DNA of 64,000 nucleotides from Pseudeuparius sepicola (taxonomy: Eukaryota; Arthropoda; Insecta; Coleoptera; Anthribidae), in assembly GCA_963920635.1 (NCBI GenBank), contig OY987307.1:16259735-16323734 (forward strand). Direction: 5' to 3'. The position numbers and the translations under genes were made by a program. Shown one piece after another: positions 48,201 to 51,062 of this stretch. The notes beneath the pieces are model-generated. The model saw only the letters and a list, made by a program, of their open reading frames with translations, made no database searches and was not told where the DNA came from. The first letter of the stretch is position 1; every line of letters starts with the position of its first letter.

Positions 48201-48877
48201 CAAAAGTTAACGCCAAAGTTAAATTTCAAAATAAATCATTAATAAAAAAAATTCCCTTTATGGTGTGAACTTTTTGGAAAGAACTGTAGACTCCCTTCTT
48301 AATTCTCCACATAAAAGGTTATATCTGTGCATGGCCCCATTATACACATATCGATAAATTATGGTAAATCATGGCAACAAGGCCTATTTCCATTAGTTAC
48401 AAGTTTCCAAAGTTTAGTCAACAAAAAAAATTGAATTTGTGTATTTCTTTTTTATTCATAAAGAATATATTATTTTGATTATGTGAAAAGGATCTAAATA
48501 ATAAATTTATTATTTATTTTTTCATGAGTGAAAGTGACATTTTCATAAAGTGATCTTACAGTTACTAATGAAAAATACTATGTGACTACTCTTGTGTCAC
48601 ACACTGTCCTATACGTATAGTTAACTATAGTTAACAAATATTAGCCTGTCAGAAATACGGAAACTTACCTTATTATTCTGGGTACCATCCAATACTTCAC
48701 TGATTTCATTTAATATAAGTCTTTCATCATCTTGTGACCTTGCTTCTCCATCACTCTTCCTTACTTCTTTCACAGAATAGGCCAGTAAATTCCTATTATT
48801 GCAATTAAAGCGTAATGGATTTTTGCCAGATACAAATCGAAATTTCTTCGAAAGAGCTGGCGTGTGTACTGAGCTTC
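1..48877 (-). CDS. Multi-exon gene for a SANT-like / C2H2 zinc-finger nuclear protein (partial, eight exons)
   Basis: Hand-built gene model; the exons are listed separately. All seven junctions have GT donors, AG acceptors and compatible phases (0,1,1,1,0,0,1 in transcript order), giving one open frame of about 750 residues. Domain order: Ser/Lys-rich start; acidic disordered segment with a KEEPLDL motif (a SUMO-type IKEE site overlapping a PLDL CtBP-like motif); Trp-containing SANT/Myb-like helical segment; three C2H2-type zinc fingers; Arg/Lys-rich block with the look of a nuclear localisation signal; acidic tail with 27-residue repeats. The composition suggests a DNA- or chromatin-binding regulator in the nucleus (inference). 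The 3' end lies beyond position 1. The first exon found starts with two bases of a split codon, so at least one 5' exon is missing. I do not recognise an orthologue. Introns range from about 2.7 to 16 kb and are filled with transposons. Confidence 0.8.
1261..1379. mobile_element. 119-bp MITE with about 40-bp terminal inverted repeats
   Basis: Left end TATGTACCTCGGCACTGAAG and right end CTTCAATGTCTTGGTACATA are inverted repeats that continue through the GACTCATGTGG / CCACATAAGTC segments. The short centre contains CCTTGGCAGAGGCCTCGG. A half copy of the same family (left arm only) lies near 26348-26412. There is no coding capacity, so this is a non-autonomous DNA element. Confidence 0.7.
1461..2268 (+). 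mobile_element. 5'-truncated non-LTR retrotransposon (reverse transcriptase thumb region and 3' UTR)
   Basis: From 1461 an open frame reads YLGIIIDKNLKWNEHINYV and then a Leu/Ile-rich stretch ending in YGILGWGG before a stop at 1695-1697. This is the classic segment just after the catalytic core of Jockey/CR1/I-type reverse transcriptases. Further homologous peptide appears in another frame to about 1890, so the copy is frameshifted. The element ends near 2268 in a TTCAA-type tandem tail (ttattcaattcaattcaa), typical of target-primed insertion. The catalytic YADD region is absent, so it is dead. Confidence 0.72.
2275..2440 (+). repeat. RTE/SINE-like 3' tail
   Basis: The segment contains AAAATTTCAGCTCAATCGGTTGG, then ACTAACAAACAGGGCAAG and an AAATAAAAGC-type end. 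This matches the usual layout of RTE-clade 3' ends in insects (family knowledge from memory). A related end, aaataaaagcttgtaaaa, occurs at about 32109-32128. Confidence 0.4.
2630..2865. repeat. Fragment of foldback family F35 (right-arm type)
   Basis: Shared phrases include TTGAGATGG, GCACACCAACAC, CAACTGTTTTGAGG, GGCCCTGGATTTGCA and CTTTCAAAC, in the same order and orientation as 36450-36740. It is a diverged, truncated relative of that inverted-repeat element. It sits directly downstream of the exon 7 donor. Confidence 0.6.
2945..3311 (-). CDS. Exon 7 of the zinc-finger gene: basic NLS-like block and acidic tail
   Basis: Acceptor TCCTATTCTAG at 3313-3312, donor G|GTAAGT after 2945; phase 0 in, phase 1 out (122 codons plus one base). 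The peptide opens PETKDNSK and includes a Trp/Tyr-rich segment (KWYYDTQTKRFQLWQNV). A strongly basic run (ITSTRRRRGTRRRRLPKK) then suggests nuclear import or nucleic-acid contact, and an acidic Glu/Ser/Pro-rich stretch follows. Reading through the donor stays open to 2838, so exon extension with intron retention is possible. The GTAAGT donor and the phase match to exon 8 favour splicing. Confidence 0.8.
3394..3436. repeat. Perfect 19-bp inverted repeat (hairpin)
   Basis: Arms AAAGATTTTTATTACTTTA and TAAAGTAATAAAAATCTTT flank the five-base spacer ATTAC. It is about 40 bp beyond the homologous TAATAAAACTAG segment. It could be a solo MITE remnant or a cruciform-prone site. Confidence 0.75.
4330..4490. 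repeat. Dispersed repeat, inverted partner near 33500-33640
   Basis: The segment with CAGAGAAATAACCAAGGATAG and then CAAAATGCACACATTTGTAG is found as its reverse complement at about 33545-33640 (CTACAAACGTGTGTATTTTG and CCATGGTTATTTCTCTGAG). Its CAGAGAAATAA core also recurs near 5980 and 26800. Element class unknown. Confidence 0.55.
5195..5290. repeat. Dispersed repeat, inverted partner at 33190-33290
   Basis: The order GGCGGCGTTGCCAAGTTGG, GAGGTACCTGTTGAGGATTTT, GTTAAAGTGATAATTA is mirrored at 33190-33290 in reverse complement. It is part of a CpG-rich dispersed family whose pieces recur at 26.8 and 33 kb. Confidence 0.55.
5297..5855. mobile_element. Foldback element, arms of about 140 bp
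   Basis: The left arm begins TAGACCGTCAGATAGTGACA and runs through GGTCCCTGGGGATAACAT. The right arm gives the reverse complement, from ATGTTATCCCCAGGGGCCA to TGTCACTATCTGACGGTCTA. The roughly 250-bp centre has no recognised coding content. The open frame at 5496-5888 (minus) spans one arm and is probably spurious. Confidence 0.72.
5935..6025. repeat. Dispersed repeat, inverted partner at 26795-26895
   Basis: Contains AATGGAGTTGTGGCATCACTC, ATGTTGGCTTTGTTTAC and CCTTGGTTATTTCTCTG. The reverse complement of all three lies at 26795-26895 in the matching order. Confidence 0.6.
6456..6632 (-). CDS. Exon 6 of the zinc-finger gene: C2H2 fingers
   Basis: Acceptor TTTTATTTTCAG at 6634-6633, donor AAG|GTATGT after 6456; exactly 59 codons, phase 0 in and out. 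The start (HMEKH) supplies the last His residues of a finger begun in exon 5. Next is C-x2-C-x12-H-x5-H (CEDC...H...H), then C-x2-C-x11-H-x4-H (CRLC...HFDDYH). These are zinc-binding C2H2-type modules for DNA or protein binding, with slightly unusual His spacing. No TGEKP linkers are seen, so tandem major-groove binding of the Kruppel type is less likely (inference). Confidence 0.85.
6661..7178. mobile_element. CAGGGTG-type foldback MITE
   Basis: Left end TATA|CAGGGTGTCTCAAAAG continues with TATGTCATCCCTTGGATGG and TCAAAACATGACCTTATTAAA. The right end gives the diverged reverse complement (AAGGTCATATTTTGAT, CCAAAGGATGACATCAAC, TTTTGGGATACCCATGA). Arms are about 100 bp and there is no coding region. 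The right terminus has lost its exact CACCCTG. Confidence 0.7.
7659..7699. repeat. Perfect 17-bp hairpin
   Basis: TTTTCGTGATCAGCATG, then the spacer TTCTCTG, then the exact complement CATGCTGATCACGAAAA. It is isolated in the intron with no flanking element ends recognised. Confidence 0.75.
8502..9215. mobile_element. CAGGGTG-type foldback with a second set of ends inside
   Basis: The outer ends are TA|CAGGGTGTAAATGAATAAG and CTTATTCATCTACGCCCTG|TA, with inverted similarity continuing about 115 bp (TTTATATAAACATAGGTCCG and its complement). An inner pair, GATACAGGGTGTCAAAC (about 8613) and GTTTGACACCCTGTAT (about 9103-9118), marks either a nested element or duplicated termini. TA on both sides fits a TA target. 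Confidence 0.8.
9988..10259 (-). CDS. Exon 5 of the zinc-finger gene
   Basis: Acceptor TTTTTTTCTTTAG at 10261-10260, donor GAA|GTAAGT after 9988; enters after one base of a split codon, leaves in phase 0. The 90 codons encode a mixed, probably folded segment rich in Tyr and His. They end in WNCCCMICGDVHNIHLHQE, which supplies the C-x2-C half and first His residues of the first zinc finger, completed in exon 6. Splitting a finger across an intron argues for an ancient host gene rather than a processed copy. Confidence 0.82.
10895..11370. repeat. Diverged copy of foldback family F35 (left-arm type)
   Basis: Ordered matches to 35235-36370: GTTTGAAAGG, ATTTTCACAAAACCATTTA, CAAGAGTGCTCTGGAATTAT, TTAAATTATTGGACC, AACAAAGTCACTGTCTAA, CACCAGCCACCTTAA, ATGGACTTACTG. 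The sequence is truncated after the centre and no coding frame is preserved. Confidence 0.6.
12532..12617 (-). repeat. 3' end of an I-like non-LTR element with (ATT)n tail, short copy
   Basis: Read on the minus strand it ends GGTACTCCTAGTTTGGAGTATTGTGAGGGTAAGAATTATTGTTATTATTATT-like, with a CCCGCACAAGCATGTGG segment before it. Longer copies are at 22630-22880, 41061-41230 and 58130-58397. The ATT-type tail suggests target-primed insertion of an I/Jockey-like element or a SINE using its 3' end. Confidence 0.6.
12838..13380 (-). pseudogene. Unrecognised GC-richer open region inside the foldback
   Basis: Two open stretches in the same minus frame (13380-13099 and 13059-12838) are separated by three stops. 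The upstream peptide has features of a folded protein: a GDIASYSMKNSKFGAVRLAL-type segment and an Arg/His/Trp-containing end (NPAHRHWQLFSQMYFDNLE). Base composition and CpG use differ from the flanks, suggesting captured or recently inserted sequence. I cannot name a family. It may be the 3' part of a gene, a viral or transposon fragment, or chance. Confidence 0.3.
15259..16863. mobile_element. CAGGGTG element with about 500-bp inverted repeats and a transposase remnant
   Basis: Begins TATA|CAGGGTGTTCACTTTC and ends GAAAGTGAACACCCTG|TATA. The arms match over about 500 bp, to ATGATACCGAAAACAATATC on the left and GATATTGTTTTCGGAATCAT on the right, with few differences. The short interior (about 15770-16360) holds the transposase fragment described separately. 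It has the structure of an internally deleted IS630/Tc1/mariner-class element. Confidence 0.85.
15853..16284 (+). pseudogene. Truncated helix-turn-helix transposase fragment
   Basis: An ATG at 15853 opens a frame read to a TAA at 16042-16044; the same frame stays open afterwards to 16282. The second part contains NPETSQRKIARECGLSLGAV followed by NKILKKHRY and KIQPVQKL. This is the paired-like HTH and linker typical of insect mariner-like/IS630 transposases, which bind the element's own terminal repeats. The match stops at about 16205 where unrelated sequence begins, so the DDE catalytic domain is deleted. One premature stop plus the deletion make it non-functional. It is the only coding clue to the transposase class of the CAGGGTG elements here. 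Confidence 0.65.
16868..17950. mobile_element. Second CAGGGTG element, directly abutting the previous one
   Basis: Begins CAGGGTGAGTTTTTTTTTTCG and ends CGAAAAAACCCACCCTG|TATATA. Arms of about 270 bp include GATGCCCACTATGGGG on the left with CCCCACAGTGGGCATC on the right, and AATTATCTACAATT-type segments on both sides. Only TATA separates it from the neighbour, which suggests insertion into, or side by side at, a TA target. No coding region. Confidence 0.8.
18717..19034 (-). CDS. Exon 4 of the zinc-finger gene: SANT/Myb-like helical domain
   Basis: Acceptor CTTTTTTCTACCAG at 19036-19035, donor G|GTAATT after 18717 (a weaker donor); starts and ends after one base of a split codon. Its core reads FEWTPELCFDLHNCFKKSKP, then IRGFMRRLEKIW and KHPELRR. 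The pattern W-T-x-E...C...SKP..RGF..RL...W...P resembles a helical SANT/Myb-like module that I recall from proteins linked to non-LTR retrotransposons and zinc-finger proteins. It probably binds DNA or protein. An acidic Asp/Ser linker and a His/Arg end follow. Homology assignment is from memory. Confidence 0.78.
19811..19882 (-). repeat. tRNA-derived SINE head (AGC anticodon-like loop)
   Basis: On the minus strand AGTGTAGTGGTAGAATGC is an A box and GGTCCCGGGTTCAACCCC contains a B box. The anticodon-arm position reads CTCGC-CTAGCAA-GCAAG, giving AGC in the loop. The scaffold resembles tRNA-Gly/Ala, but the acceptor stem does not pair and the T stem is imperfect. It is therefore better called a SINE head or tRNA pseudogene than a working tRNA. 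Confidence 0.6.
20222..20350. repeat. Dispersed repeat with inverted partner at about 31325-31450
   Basis: CTGGCGTAAATAAAA, TCACCCGACTCG, GGCAACAGGGATGTACTCGATCG appear in this order. The reverse complement appears inside the hAT insertion (CGATCGAGTACCTCCCTGTTGCC, CGAGTCGGGTGA-type, TTTTATTTACGACAGGCG). Class unknown. Confidence 0.55.
20494..20694. mobile_element. 201-bp MITE, ends GTTGAAATCAGATG
   Basis: GTTGAAATCAGATGAAACC on the left faces CATCTGATTTCAAC on the right. An inner pair, AAAGCCATTTTCTTGAGG and CTCAAGAAAATGGTTTT, extends the fold. The same termini bound the larger element at 34886-37199, so this may be its deletion derivative. Both strands are open by chance (20475-20736). Confidence 0.7.
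21405..22528. mobile_element. hAT-like non-autonomous element with 9-bp target duplication
   Basis: The ends CAGGGTTGCCA and TGGCAACCCTG form an 11-bp perfect inverted repeat flanked by identical ACTATAGCT (21396-21404 and 22529-22537). Subterminal copies of AAAAGTGACTTTTAGTGAC are repeated at both ends (two left, three right, some diverged), like transposase-binding arrays of hAT elements. A 9-bp duplication is one base more than the hAT norm; one base of ambiguity at the end could explain that. No transposase is seen in the 1.1 kb. Confidence 0.78.
22630..22880 (-). repeat. I-like 3' end with (ATT)n tail, longer copy
   Basis: Same family as 12532, 41061 and 58130: (TAA)n, CTCACATTCACAATACTCC, TAGGAGTATCCCAGAAGCAAC, GGGGGGCAATTACTATTATTTTG, then AGTGTAGGACAATTAGTAAATCAC. 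The element reads on the minus strand and its tail is the microsatellite at about 22637. Confidence 0.65.
24247..24466. repeat. Tandem duplication of a 113-bp unit
   Basis: The unit starting AATTAAGCTAAAGAACTGAT occurs at 24247 and again at 24360, including the ACATAAGGCC(A/G)TATGTGAG motif and the TTTAGAGATATTAACATT end. The copies differ at only a few positions. Confidence 0.85.
24290..25200. repeat. Cluster of ACATAAGGTCATATGTG-like motifs
   Basis: Variants appear near 24303, 24417, 24591, 24661, 24689, 24985 and, inverted, near 25168 (CATATATGACCTTATGT). The core contains an AGGTCA half site. This may be a decayed tandem array or the interior of a foldback whose outer arms are the first and last copies. 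Confidence 0.45.
25470..25625 (-). CDS. Exon 3 of the zinc-finger gene
   Basis: Acceptor TTTGTGTTGTTAG at 25627-25626, donor A|GTATGT after 25470. Two bases complete the split codon from exon 2, and one base is left over for exon 4. The peptide is acidic and has a LEDLLDDHAGG segment, then FDKPDYIKVQKMEEGTFEEY and a basic RKKLPTGPK end. It probably forms the linker before the SANT-like domain. Its position in a 22-kb transposon-rich intronic stretch and the precise phase fit make it a convincing exon. Confidence 0.78.
26150..26335. mobile_element. Foldback MITE with about 75-bp arms
   Basis: TTTTAAAAAATTTTTTAGCAGAAGAAAATCAAAGTAG on the left is matched by CTACTTTGATTTTCTTCTGCTAAAAAATTTAAAA on the right, with AGGCTTTCGAAATTTG and CAAATTTCAAAAGCCT inside. 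A related half lies near 9555-9620. A half copy of the 1261-1379 MITE follows at 26348-26412. Confidence 0.78.
26795..27200. repeat. CpG-rich dispersed repeat stretch
   Basis: 26795-26895 is the reverse complement of 5935-6025. 26880-26940 (CAGCACAGAAAATATACGCTACGCGGACAGAAG) is mirrored near 33010-33065. 27000-27200 is unusually GC- and CpG-rich for the window, with no recognised gene. Confidence 0.5.
27480..29650. repeat. Satellite array of about 120-135-bp units that reverses polarity near 28735
   Basis: From 27515 to about 28735 units repeat in one direction, each with a GCAAGGACGTTCCTAATGAT-like, GAATTCGTGGTTGAAAAAA-like and GCGAAAACTACCCCCA-like part. From about 28790 the partial reverse complement repeats (GGGGTAGTTTTTGCCCCG, then TTTTCAACCACGGATTCGTG). 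Two monomer types exist: one with ATGCATCTGGAATCATT-type sequence, the other with AAATAAGGAATATAGTGA. Near 29530-29600 a unit of the first type reappears inverted. The repeated short open frames (for example the recurrent KLPP motif) follow from the repeat and are not genes. Confidence 0.85.
29659..32444. mobile_element. hAT-type element (2.8 kb) inserted in the satellite array
   Basis: The element starts CAGTGGCGTCGCGT and ends ACGCGACGCCACTG, a 14-bp perfect inverted repeat followed by G-rich and C-rich runs on the two sides (GCAGGGGGGGCACC and GCCCCCCCTGC). Both flanks carry the same 8 bp, GGGTAGCT (29651-29658 and 32445-32452), the diagnostic hAT target duplication. No hAT transposase is recognisable; frames at 29876-30247 and 30412-30815 (minus) have no known motif, so it is probably non-autonomous. 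Internal inverted segments (TTATACTTCTTTGAAAAC and GTTTTCAAAGAAGTATAA) indicate nested elements. Confidence 0.88.
32445..32880. repeat. Continuation of the satellite array beyond the hAT insertion
   Basis: Units with CCACGGATTCGTGAAATAAG (about 32470), ATGCATCTGGAATCATTTGG (about 32616) and GCCACGGATTCGTAAAATAA (about 32750) continue in the inverted polarity. The array decays after about 32860. Confidence 0.8.
33190..33640. repeat. Inverted copies of repeats found at 4.3 and 5.2 kb
   Basis: 33190-33290 mirrors 5195-5290, and 33545-33640 mirrors 4330-4490. The order and inverted orientation are kept, so a block of several hundred bp containing both pieces seems to exist in two copies about 28 kb apart. 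Confidence 0.5.
33978..34102. repeat. Hairpin repeat
   Basis: AACTCGAGTTGTAAGCTTATTATATACTCGTGGAA-like left arm faces TTCCACTCATACGTAATAAGCTGTTTACAACTCTCG on the right around a GC-rich loop (CACTCGCCGCTGCGCAGC). Small foldback, no coding content. Confidence 0.65.
35230..36778. mobile_element. Foldback family F35, most complete copy
   Basis: Left arm TGTACAAATCCGTAAAAATCTTCATTTTTGG faces CCAAAAATGAAGATTTTACGATTTGTACA. The arms continue for several hundred bp (GATTTTCACGAAAACCATTTAGCGATTT and AAATCGCTAAATGGTTTTCGTGAAAATC; AAAGTTGAGCAAAAT and ATTTTGCTCAACTTT). Relatives are at 2630, 10895 and 45327. No intact frame is present. Confidence 0.8.
36897..37007 (-). CDS. Short acidic ORF near an element end
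   Basis: ATG at 37007 gives 36 codons, MNKKRMFFEEAISLC then an Asp/Ser-rich end (SSSSSNSDN) and TGA. It lies about 190 bp inside the right terminus of the 34886-37199 element on the strand leading inward, the position of a transposase 5' end. The family is unknown. It may be the N-terminus of a deleted transposase. Confidence 0.25.
   Translation of the reverse strand: MNKKRMFFEEAISLCESNNSDPELFIDSSSSSNSDN
37716..37985 (-). pseudogene. Tyrosine-recombinase-like (Crypton/ZMYM-KIAA1958-type) fragment
   Basis: On the minus strand one frame reads KMKKPSTLWAIYLMLWLTL. After a frame change another reads FPKLSAYLKKPLLGFRQKK and TFSKENIEIFL. I recall this order (STLW..Y.ML, then L..LKK...GF..KK, then FS.E.I..FL) from the N-terminal part of the Crypton-derived tyrosine-recombinase domain in ZMYM2/KIAA1958-like insect proteins. 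The catalytic Arg/His/Tyr region is absent. The frameshift and truncation make it a pseudogene. Confidence 0.5.
38060..38790 (+). pseudogene. Gypsy-like pol fragment (protease to start of reverse transcriptase)
   Basis: The frame 38157-38462 has WTILVTINNISVDFKFN, then an FVVIDRDDQMSLLGFDKCEEL stretch. This corresponds to the Gypsy aspartic-protease region, although the expected D-T/S-G catalytic triad is replaced. Downstream broken frames carry PTEWVHPLVIVEKPKMKL, the conserved entry to the Gypsy reverse transcriptase, and then decay. Stops at 38460 and beyond and the lack of the catalytic core make it dead. Confidence 0.68.
38795..39045 (+). pseudogene. Copia-like gag (UBN2-type) fragment
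   Basis: Frame with AAAESKKAKIAKEAWENL, a stop, then RTRFESCSSMQEYIDKILH followed by AAQLENIGEPL. This matches the Copia/TNT1 gag pattern around AK.AW..L and L.S.M..Y..K. It directly follows the Gypsy remnant, so two retroelement remnants of different superfamilies are joined. Confidence 0.6.
39200..39720 (+). pseudogene. Penelope-like element fragment (RT end and GIY-YIG endonuclease)
   Basis: First SLYDRAKEICFKNTKFKEK with VLEKNSYPIEFVEQFF, the conserved end of Penelope reverse transcriptase. Then, from 39486, NCIYKVYCACGKFYL followed by KTCRPFNVHLKEHK. The second block is the GIY-YIG nuclease core with its Cys-rich CACG insertion; the second motif reads FYL rather than YIG, so the catalytic Tyr context is altered. 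Spacer stops interrupt the frame. The order RT then EN on one strand supports a single decayed Penelope copy. Confidence 0.7.
40613..40831 (-). CDS. Putative first coding exon, orphan (nested gene or alternative start)
   Basis: ATG at 40831 (an in-frame upstream ATG at 40861 is also possible) opens exactly 73 codons to a good donor AAG|GTATGT, phase 0. The peptide is basic at the start (INKQRRKFDES) and then Cys-rich (ASVCLMCKASENTKLEY, VRCDVRCAIVDAYKGC), which hints at a zinc-binding fold not completed in this exon. It is in the same strand as the zinc-finger gene but lies between its exons 2 and 3, and no acceptor of matching phase follows nearby. It may be a nested gene, an alternative first exon or a pseudo-exon. 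Confidence 0.5.
41061..41230 (-). repeat. I-like 3' end with (ATT)n tail
   Basis: Copy of the family at 22630: (AAT)n, TTCTCACCCTCACAATTCTCC, CCCCAGAAGCAACCACATGC, GGGGGGCAATTACTATTATT, GTAGGACAATTAGTAAATCAC. It ends about 230 bp upstream of the orphan exon. Confidence 0.68.
41297..41450. repeat. Long hairpin with about 60-bp arms
   Basis: Arms AACTCTGTTCAACGAATGTTCATACCTAC and GTAGGTATGAACATTTGTTGAACAGAGTT, continuing with ACTCCCG(T)CTTGTCT-type segments, surround a short loop near CCGATTTCC. Located between exon 2 and the orphan first exon. Candidate small-RNA precursor or MITE. Confidence 0.8.
41587..42118 (-). CDS. Exon 2 of the zinc-finger gene: acidic disordered region with KEEPLDL motif
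   Basis: Acceptor CTCTATTTTAG at 42120-42119, donor TGTA|GTAAGT after 41587; phase 0 in, phase 1 out, 532 bp. The largest exon. The translation begins VTEKNPPPLQL and is rich in Asp, Glu, Ser and Asn. Near its end IDIKEEPLDLDE combines a SUMO consensus (I-K-E-E) with a PLDL motif like those recognised by CtBP corepressors. This suggests transcriptional regulation (inference). No folded domain is visible. A read-through tail (to 41555) would follow if the intron were retained. Confidence 0.85.
44235..44474 (-). CDS. Unrecognised 79-codon open frame
   Basis: The frame has balanced composition with peptide features of a folded protein (for example DTGVFFFAVNKNIDNC and GIPISKIRHPGANFPHDYFG). No splice context or start is convincing and no family is recognised. 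It may be a fragment of a transposon gene inside the foldback. Confidence 0.2.
   Translation of the reverse strand: MLNNMKPHVTDTGVFFFAVNKNIDNCRSKFNDLSYQDGLGSIFYPTKGIPISKIRHPGANFPHDYFGFIIYASSYLLHT
45327..46267. mobile_element. F35-type foldback copy
   Basis: Ends CTCAATTTTCAAAGCCTAC and GTAGGTCTTGAAAATTGAG; arms include AAAATTAAGAAAATCATTTAACG with the CGCTAAATAATTCTCTTAATTTT complement. The middle repeats phrases of 35230-36778 (GTTGAGCAAAAC, ATGGACTTACTGACTGGCAG, GTTTTGATATACTCGATTTTT). It sits against the right arm of the larger 42552-46399 element. Confidence 0.7.
46540..46720. repeat. Degenerate short tandem repeat built on ACCGGTTA
   Basis: Successive TTAACCGGTTAT, TTGACCGGTTATCC, ATCCGGTTGATCTGGTTAATCGG, CCAGTTAATCGG and TAATCGGTTAACC variants. 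No coding content. Confidence 0.5.
46851..47053. mobile_element. 203-bp MITE with about 75-bp arms
   Basis: Left arm AATAATAAATTAAAATCTCATCAAACTATTTTAAG and right arm CTTAAAATAGTTTGATGATATTTTAATTTATTATT, with AATTCTGGA and TCCAGAATT inside. Near-palindromic and coding-free. Confidence 0.78.
47698..48138. mobile_element. piggyBac-like MITE (CCCTTTCGGGAC ends, TTAA target)
   Basis: Left TTAG|CCCTTTCGGGACTGCGG, right CTGGTCCCGAAAGGG|TTAA. TTAA on the right and TTAG (one base changed) on the left fit the TTAA duplication of piggyBac. Subterminal GGTTCCGGTCC copies occur on both sides. No transposase is present. Confidence 0.68.
48669..48877 (-). CDS. Exon 1 found of the zinc-finger gene (not the true first exon)
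   Basis: Acceptor ATTGAAAAAG at 48879-48878, donor AAG|GTAAGT after 48669; enters after one base of a split codon and leaves in phase 0. The peptide is basic and Ser-rich (SSVHTPALSKKFRF, then GKNPLRFNCNN) and turns acidic toward its end (ISEVLDGTQNNK). No ATG of good context lies in the exon, so upstream exon(s) with a phase-1 donor are expected at higher coordinates or outside the window. I did not find one. Confidence 0.72.
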
Positions 48878-49029
48878 CTTTTTCAATAAAAAAACATTGA
48901 ATTACAAAAATACAGAGGGAAATTCATAGTTAAGATACAATTATTTTGTTTAGAATGAACATTTTTATCATTCAAAAAAATCACTGTATTACTACTGTAT
49001 TAATATTTTTTTCTGAAAATTGTGTTATT

Positions 49030-49590
49030 TCGCAAAATTTAGAAAAATGTGTAGAAAGTTGTTCGCCTTTCAATTTTATACTGCTATACTAGATTTCAGA
49101 CCTTTAGAAAATATTTTATTGTTTATTTTTTTCTAAAGACACAAAACCTACATAAAATCATTCAATTTTACTACATTTTTTACTGTTTACACATATTTAT
49201 GTATTTTCATTATTAAATGTCGTTTTAAGCTCGCTATCCACTTGCAGATGGCCCTCTTCCCTTTTGTTTTTCTGTGATAAGAGTCAGTCGCCATTGGAAT
49301 AATGATGAGGTACTTTTTAAAAAGTAGTGGCCGATATGTTTACACTATCTTTTGTTATGAATGTAGTCGTGGGTTTTCTTACTTCATGAAATATTGAAAT
49401 AAAGCTAGTAAATGCATGTAGACAGTGAAGGTAGTAAATCTGAATGATTTTTTATGTAGGTTTACTACAATTCTTTTGAATGAAATATGTCATTTAGAAA
49501 AAATAAAAAAAACTGATTTCTGAGAGGTCTAAAATCTGATACAGAGGTATAATATTGAAAAGAGAACAATTTTTCTATACACTTTTTGAC
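49030..49590. mobile_element. Foldback with about 150-bp arms
   Basis: Left AAACCTACATAAAATCATTCA and right TGAATGATTTTTTATGTAGGTTT; TTTTTTCTAAA and TTTAGAAAAAATA; GATTTCAGACC and GGTCTAAAATC; and TTTCAATTTTATAC with GTATAATATTGAAA. No open frame. Confidence 0.75.
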
Positions 49591-49768
49591 TAAACTAAAA
49601 TAAAAACGTCCTTTAAAATAAAACAGCACCAATGGTACATGTTATTAGAATTTATGGATGAAAATAGGTATTAATAATGTTGAGTTAAAAGCATTTTATT
49701 TGTTTATTTATTATCCAAACAGGTTAACAAACTTAACCTAATTTCATGGATAAAAAATATTTATATAG

Positions 49769-50087
49769 TATACTCCAGTCTGAATAAAATAGAAAGTAGG
49801 TCAGTCTTGTGCAATGCGGCATTTGGATCGATGATCAAAAACATAGTTGCCAAACGTGGCATATAGAACTTTCTTTCCACATCGAAATAAAATCCATAAT
49901 CCACGATTTCTTATCACTTGCCTCGTTGATATGGCAACCTCGAATTCCAACTTTTCCTTCTGTCAGCTCTAGTGCCTCTGATTTTAAACAATATGGGGAC
50001 GCCCATGGTGGCTTTCACAGAGATAAACGGCGAATTCTATACTGCGCATGACTGACCTACTTTCTATTTTATCCAGACTGAAGTATA
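49769..50087. mobile_element. 319-bp MITE, TA-flanked
   Basis: TATACTCCAGTCTGAATAAAATAGAAAGTAGGTCAGTC faces GACTGACCTACTTTCTATTTTATCCAGACTGAAGTATA. About 45-bp arms with three differences. A chance plus-strand frame spans the centre. Confidence 0.82.
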
Positions 50088-50449
50088 ATTATGTTAATAT
50101 CATTCATGCTCATAGTACCCACACGTAGGTACCAAACTGCTATTACGGAATAAAAAAAAACAATACAGTATGAGGGCCAAAAAAGACAAAGTGAAATATC
50201 AATAATTCATGAATTTATCAAAAAACTCAGAATCATGCTCCTAAAGGTGTCAAGAGACATTGACCAATCTACGTCGATGAGGGTATTAAGATAGTTGGCC
50301 AACCAAAGCATGGCCACCAACGGGGCTCTAACTGTTGTAAAAAGCAACATAAGCATTGTTCGGGTGCTTCGAGAGGGTAAATGCATCAGTAAGTACTTCG
50401 AAAACTCAATGACCCATCAAACAATATAGTCACGTTAAAAACATTTTAG

Positions 50450-50698
50450 ACTTTAAATGTTAATGAGCAAACTCCCGATGAAGTGCTTGCAATACCGGTC
50501 ATGTCATCAATTAAACAAAAAGTTTTAAGCCAAAAATGCCAAAACGAATTTCAAGAAAATGATCATAGTTATGATCATACTTCTCCACCAAAGAGGAAGA
50601 AGTTAACTGGAATTGATGAAGCCTACAAAGAGACAATGCAAGTTTTAAATTACATAAAAAAATCTGTAGAGGATATAACACAAGTACATTATTTTTAG
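50450..50698 (+). pseudogene. Possible terminal exon or remnant of a MADF-family protein
   Basis: An acceptor-like ACATTTTAG ends at 50449 and the frame is open from there to TAG at 50696-50698. The peptide ends TSPPKRKKLTGIDEAYKETM, QVLNYIKKSVEDI, resembling the segment before the C-terminal BESS-like tail of insect MADF proteins, but it stops early. AATAAA at about 50961 could serve polyadenylation. No upstream exon is visible, so this may be a decayed gene or transposon fragment. Confidence 0.35.
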
Positions 50699-51062
50699 TT
50701 AAATGCAAATGAATATTATTTCTGTTGTTTATTGTACATTTTTTATTAAAACCTATTGTTTGTGTTGTGTATTATTAGAGTTTTTATATGTTTATTTGTT
50801 TTGATGATTGTAGCTACATGTTTGTTAAATACCTATTATTATTGGTGGTGTTTATGACATAGTTTTAAAATATTTATTTGTTCAAGTGTATTTGGCTAGA
50901 ATGTTTGTTGTTTCAGTTATTTTTAATGTTATGTGAATCTTTCCTAAAAATAATATAGTCAATAAAAAAGGCTGTTCTTATTTTTGACACATTGCAAATC
51001 ATACAACTGTACAAATTAAAATAAACTTCTTATCAGGGGTAATATAACAAGTGGTGTGCCTA

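Larger units (their letters stand above)
42119..48668 (-). other. Intron between exons 1 and 2
   Basis: Holds the 3.8-kb foldback 42552-46399, degenerate ACCGGTTA-type repeats at 46540-46720, MITE 46851-47053, a GC-rich stretch 47080-47300 and the piggyBac-like MITE 47698-48138. 48150-48660 is AT-rich with nothing recognised. Confidence 0.6.
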
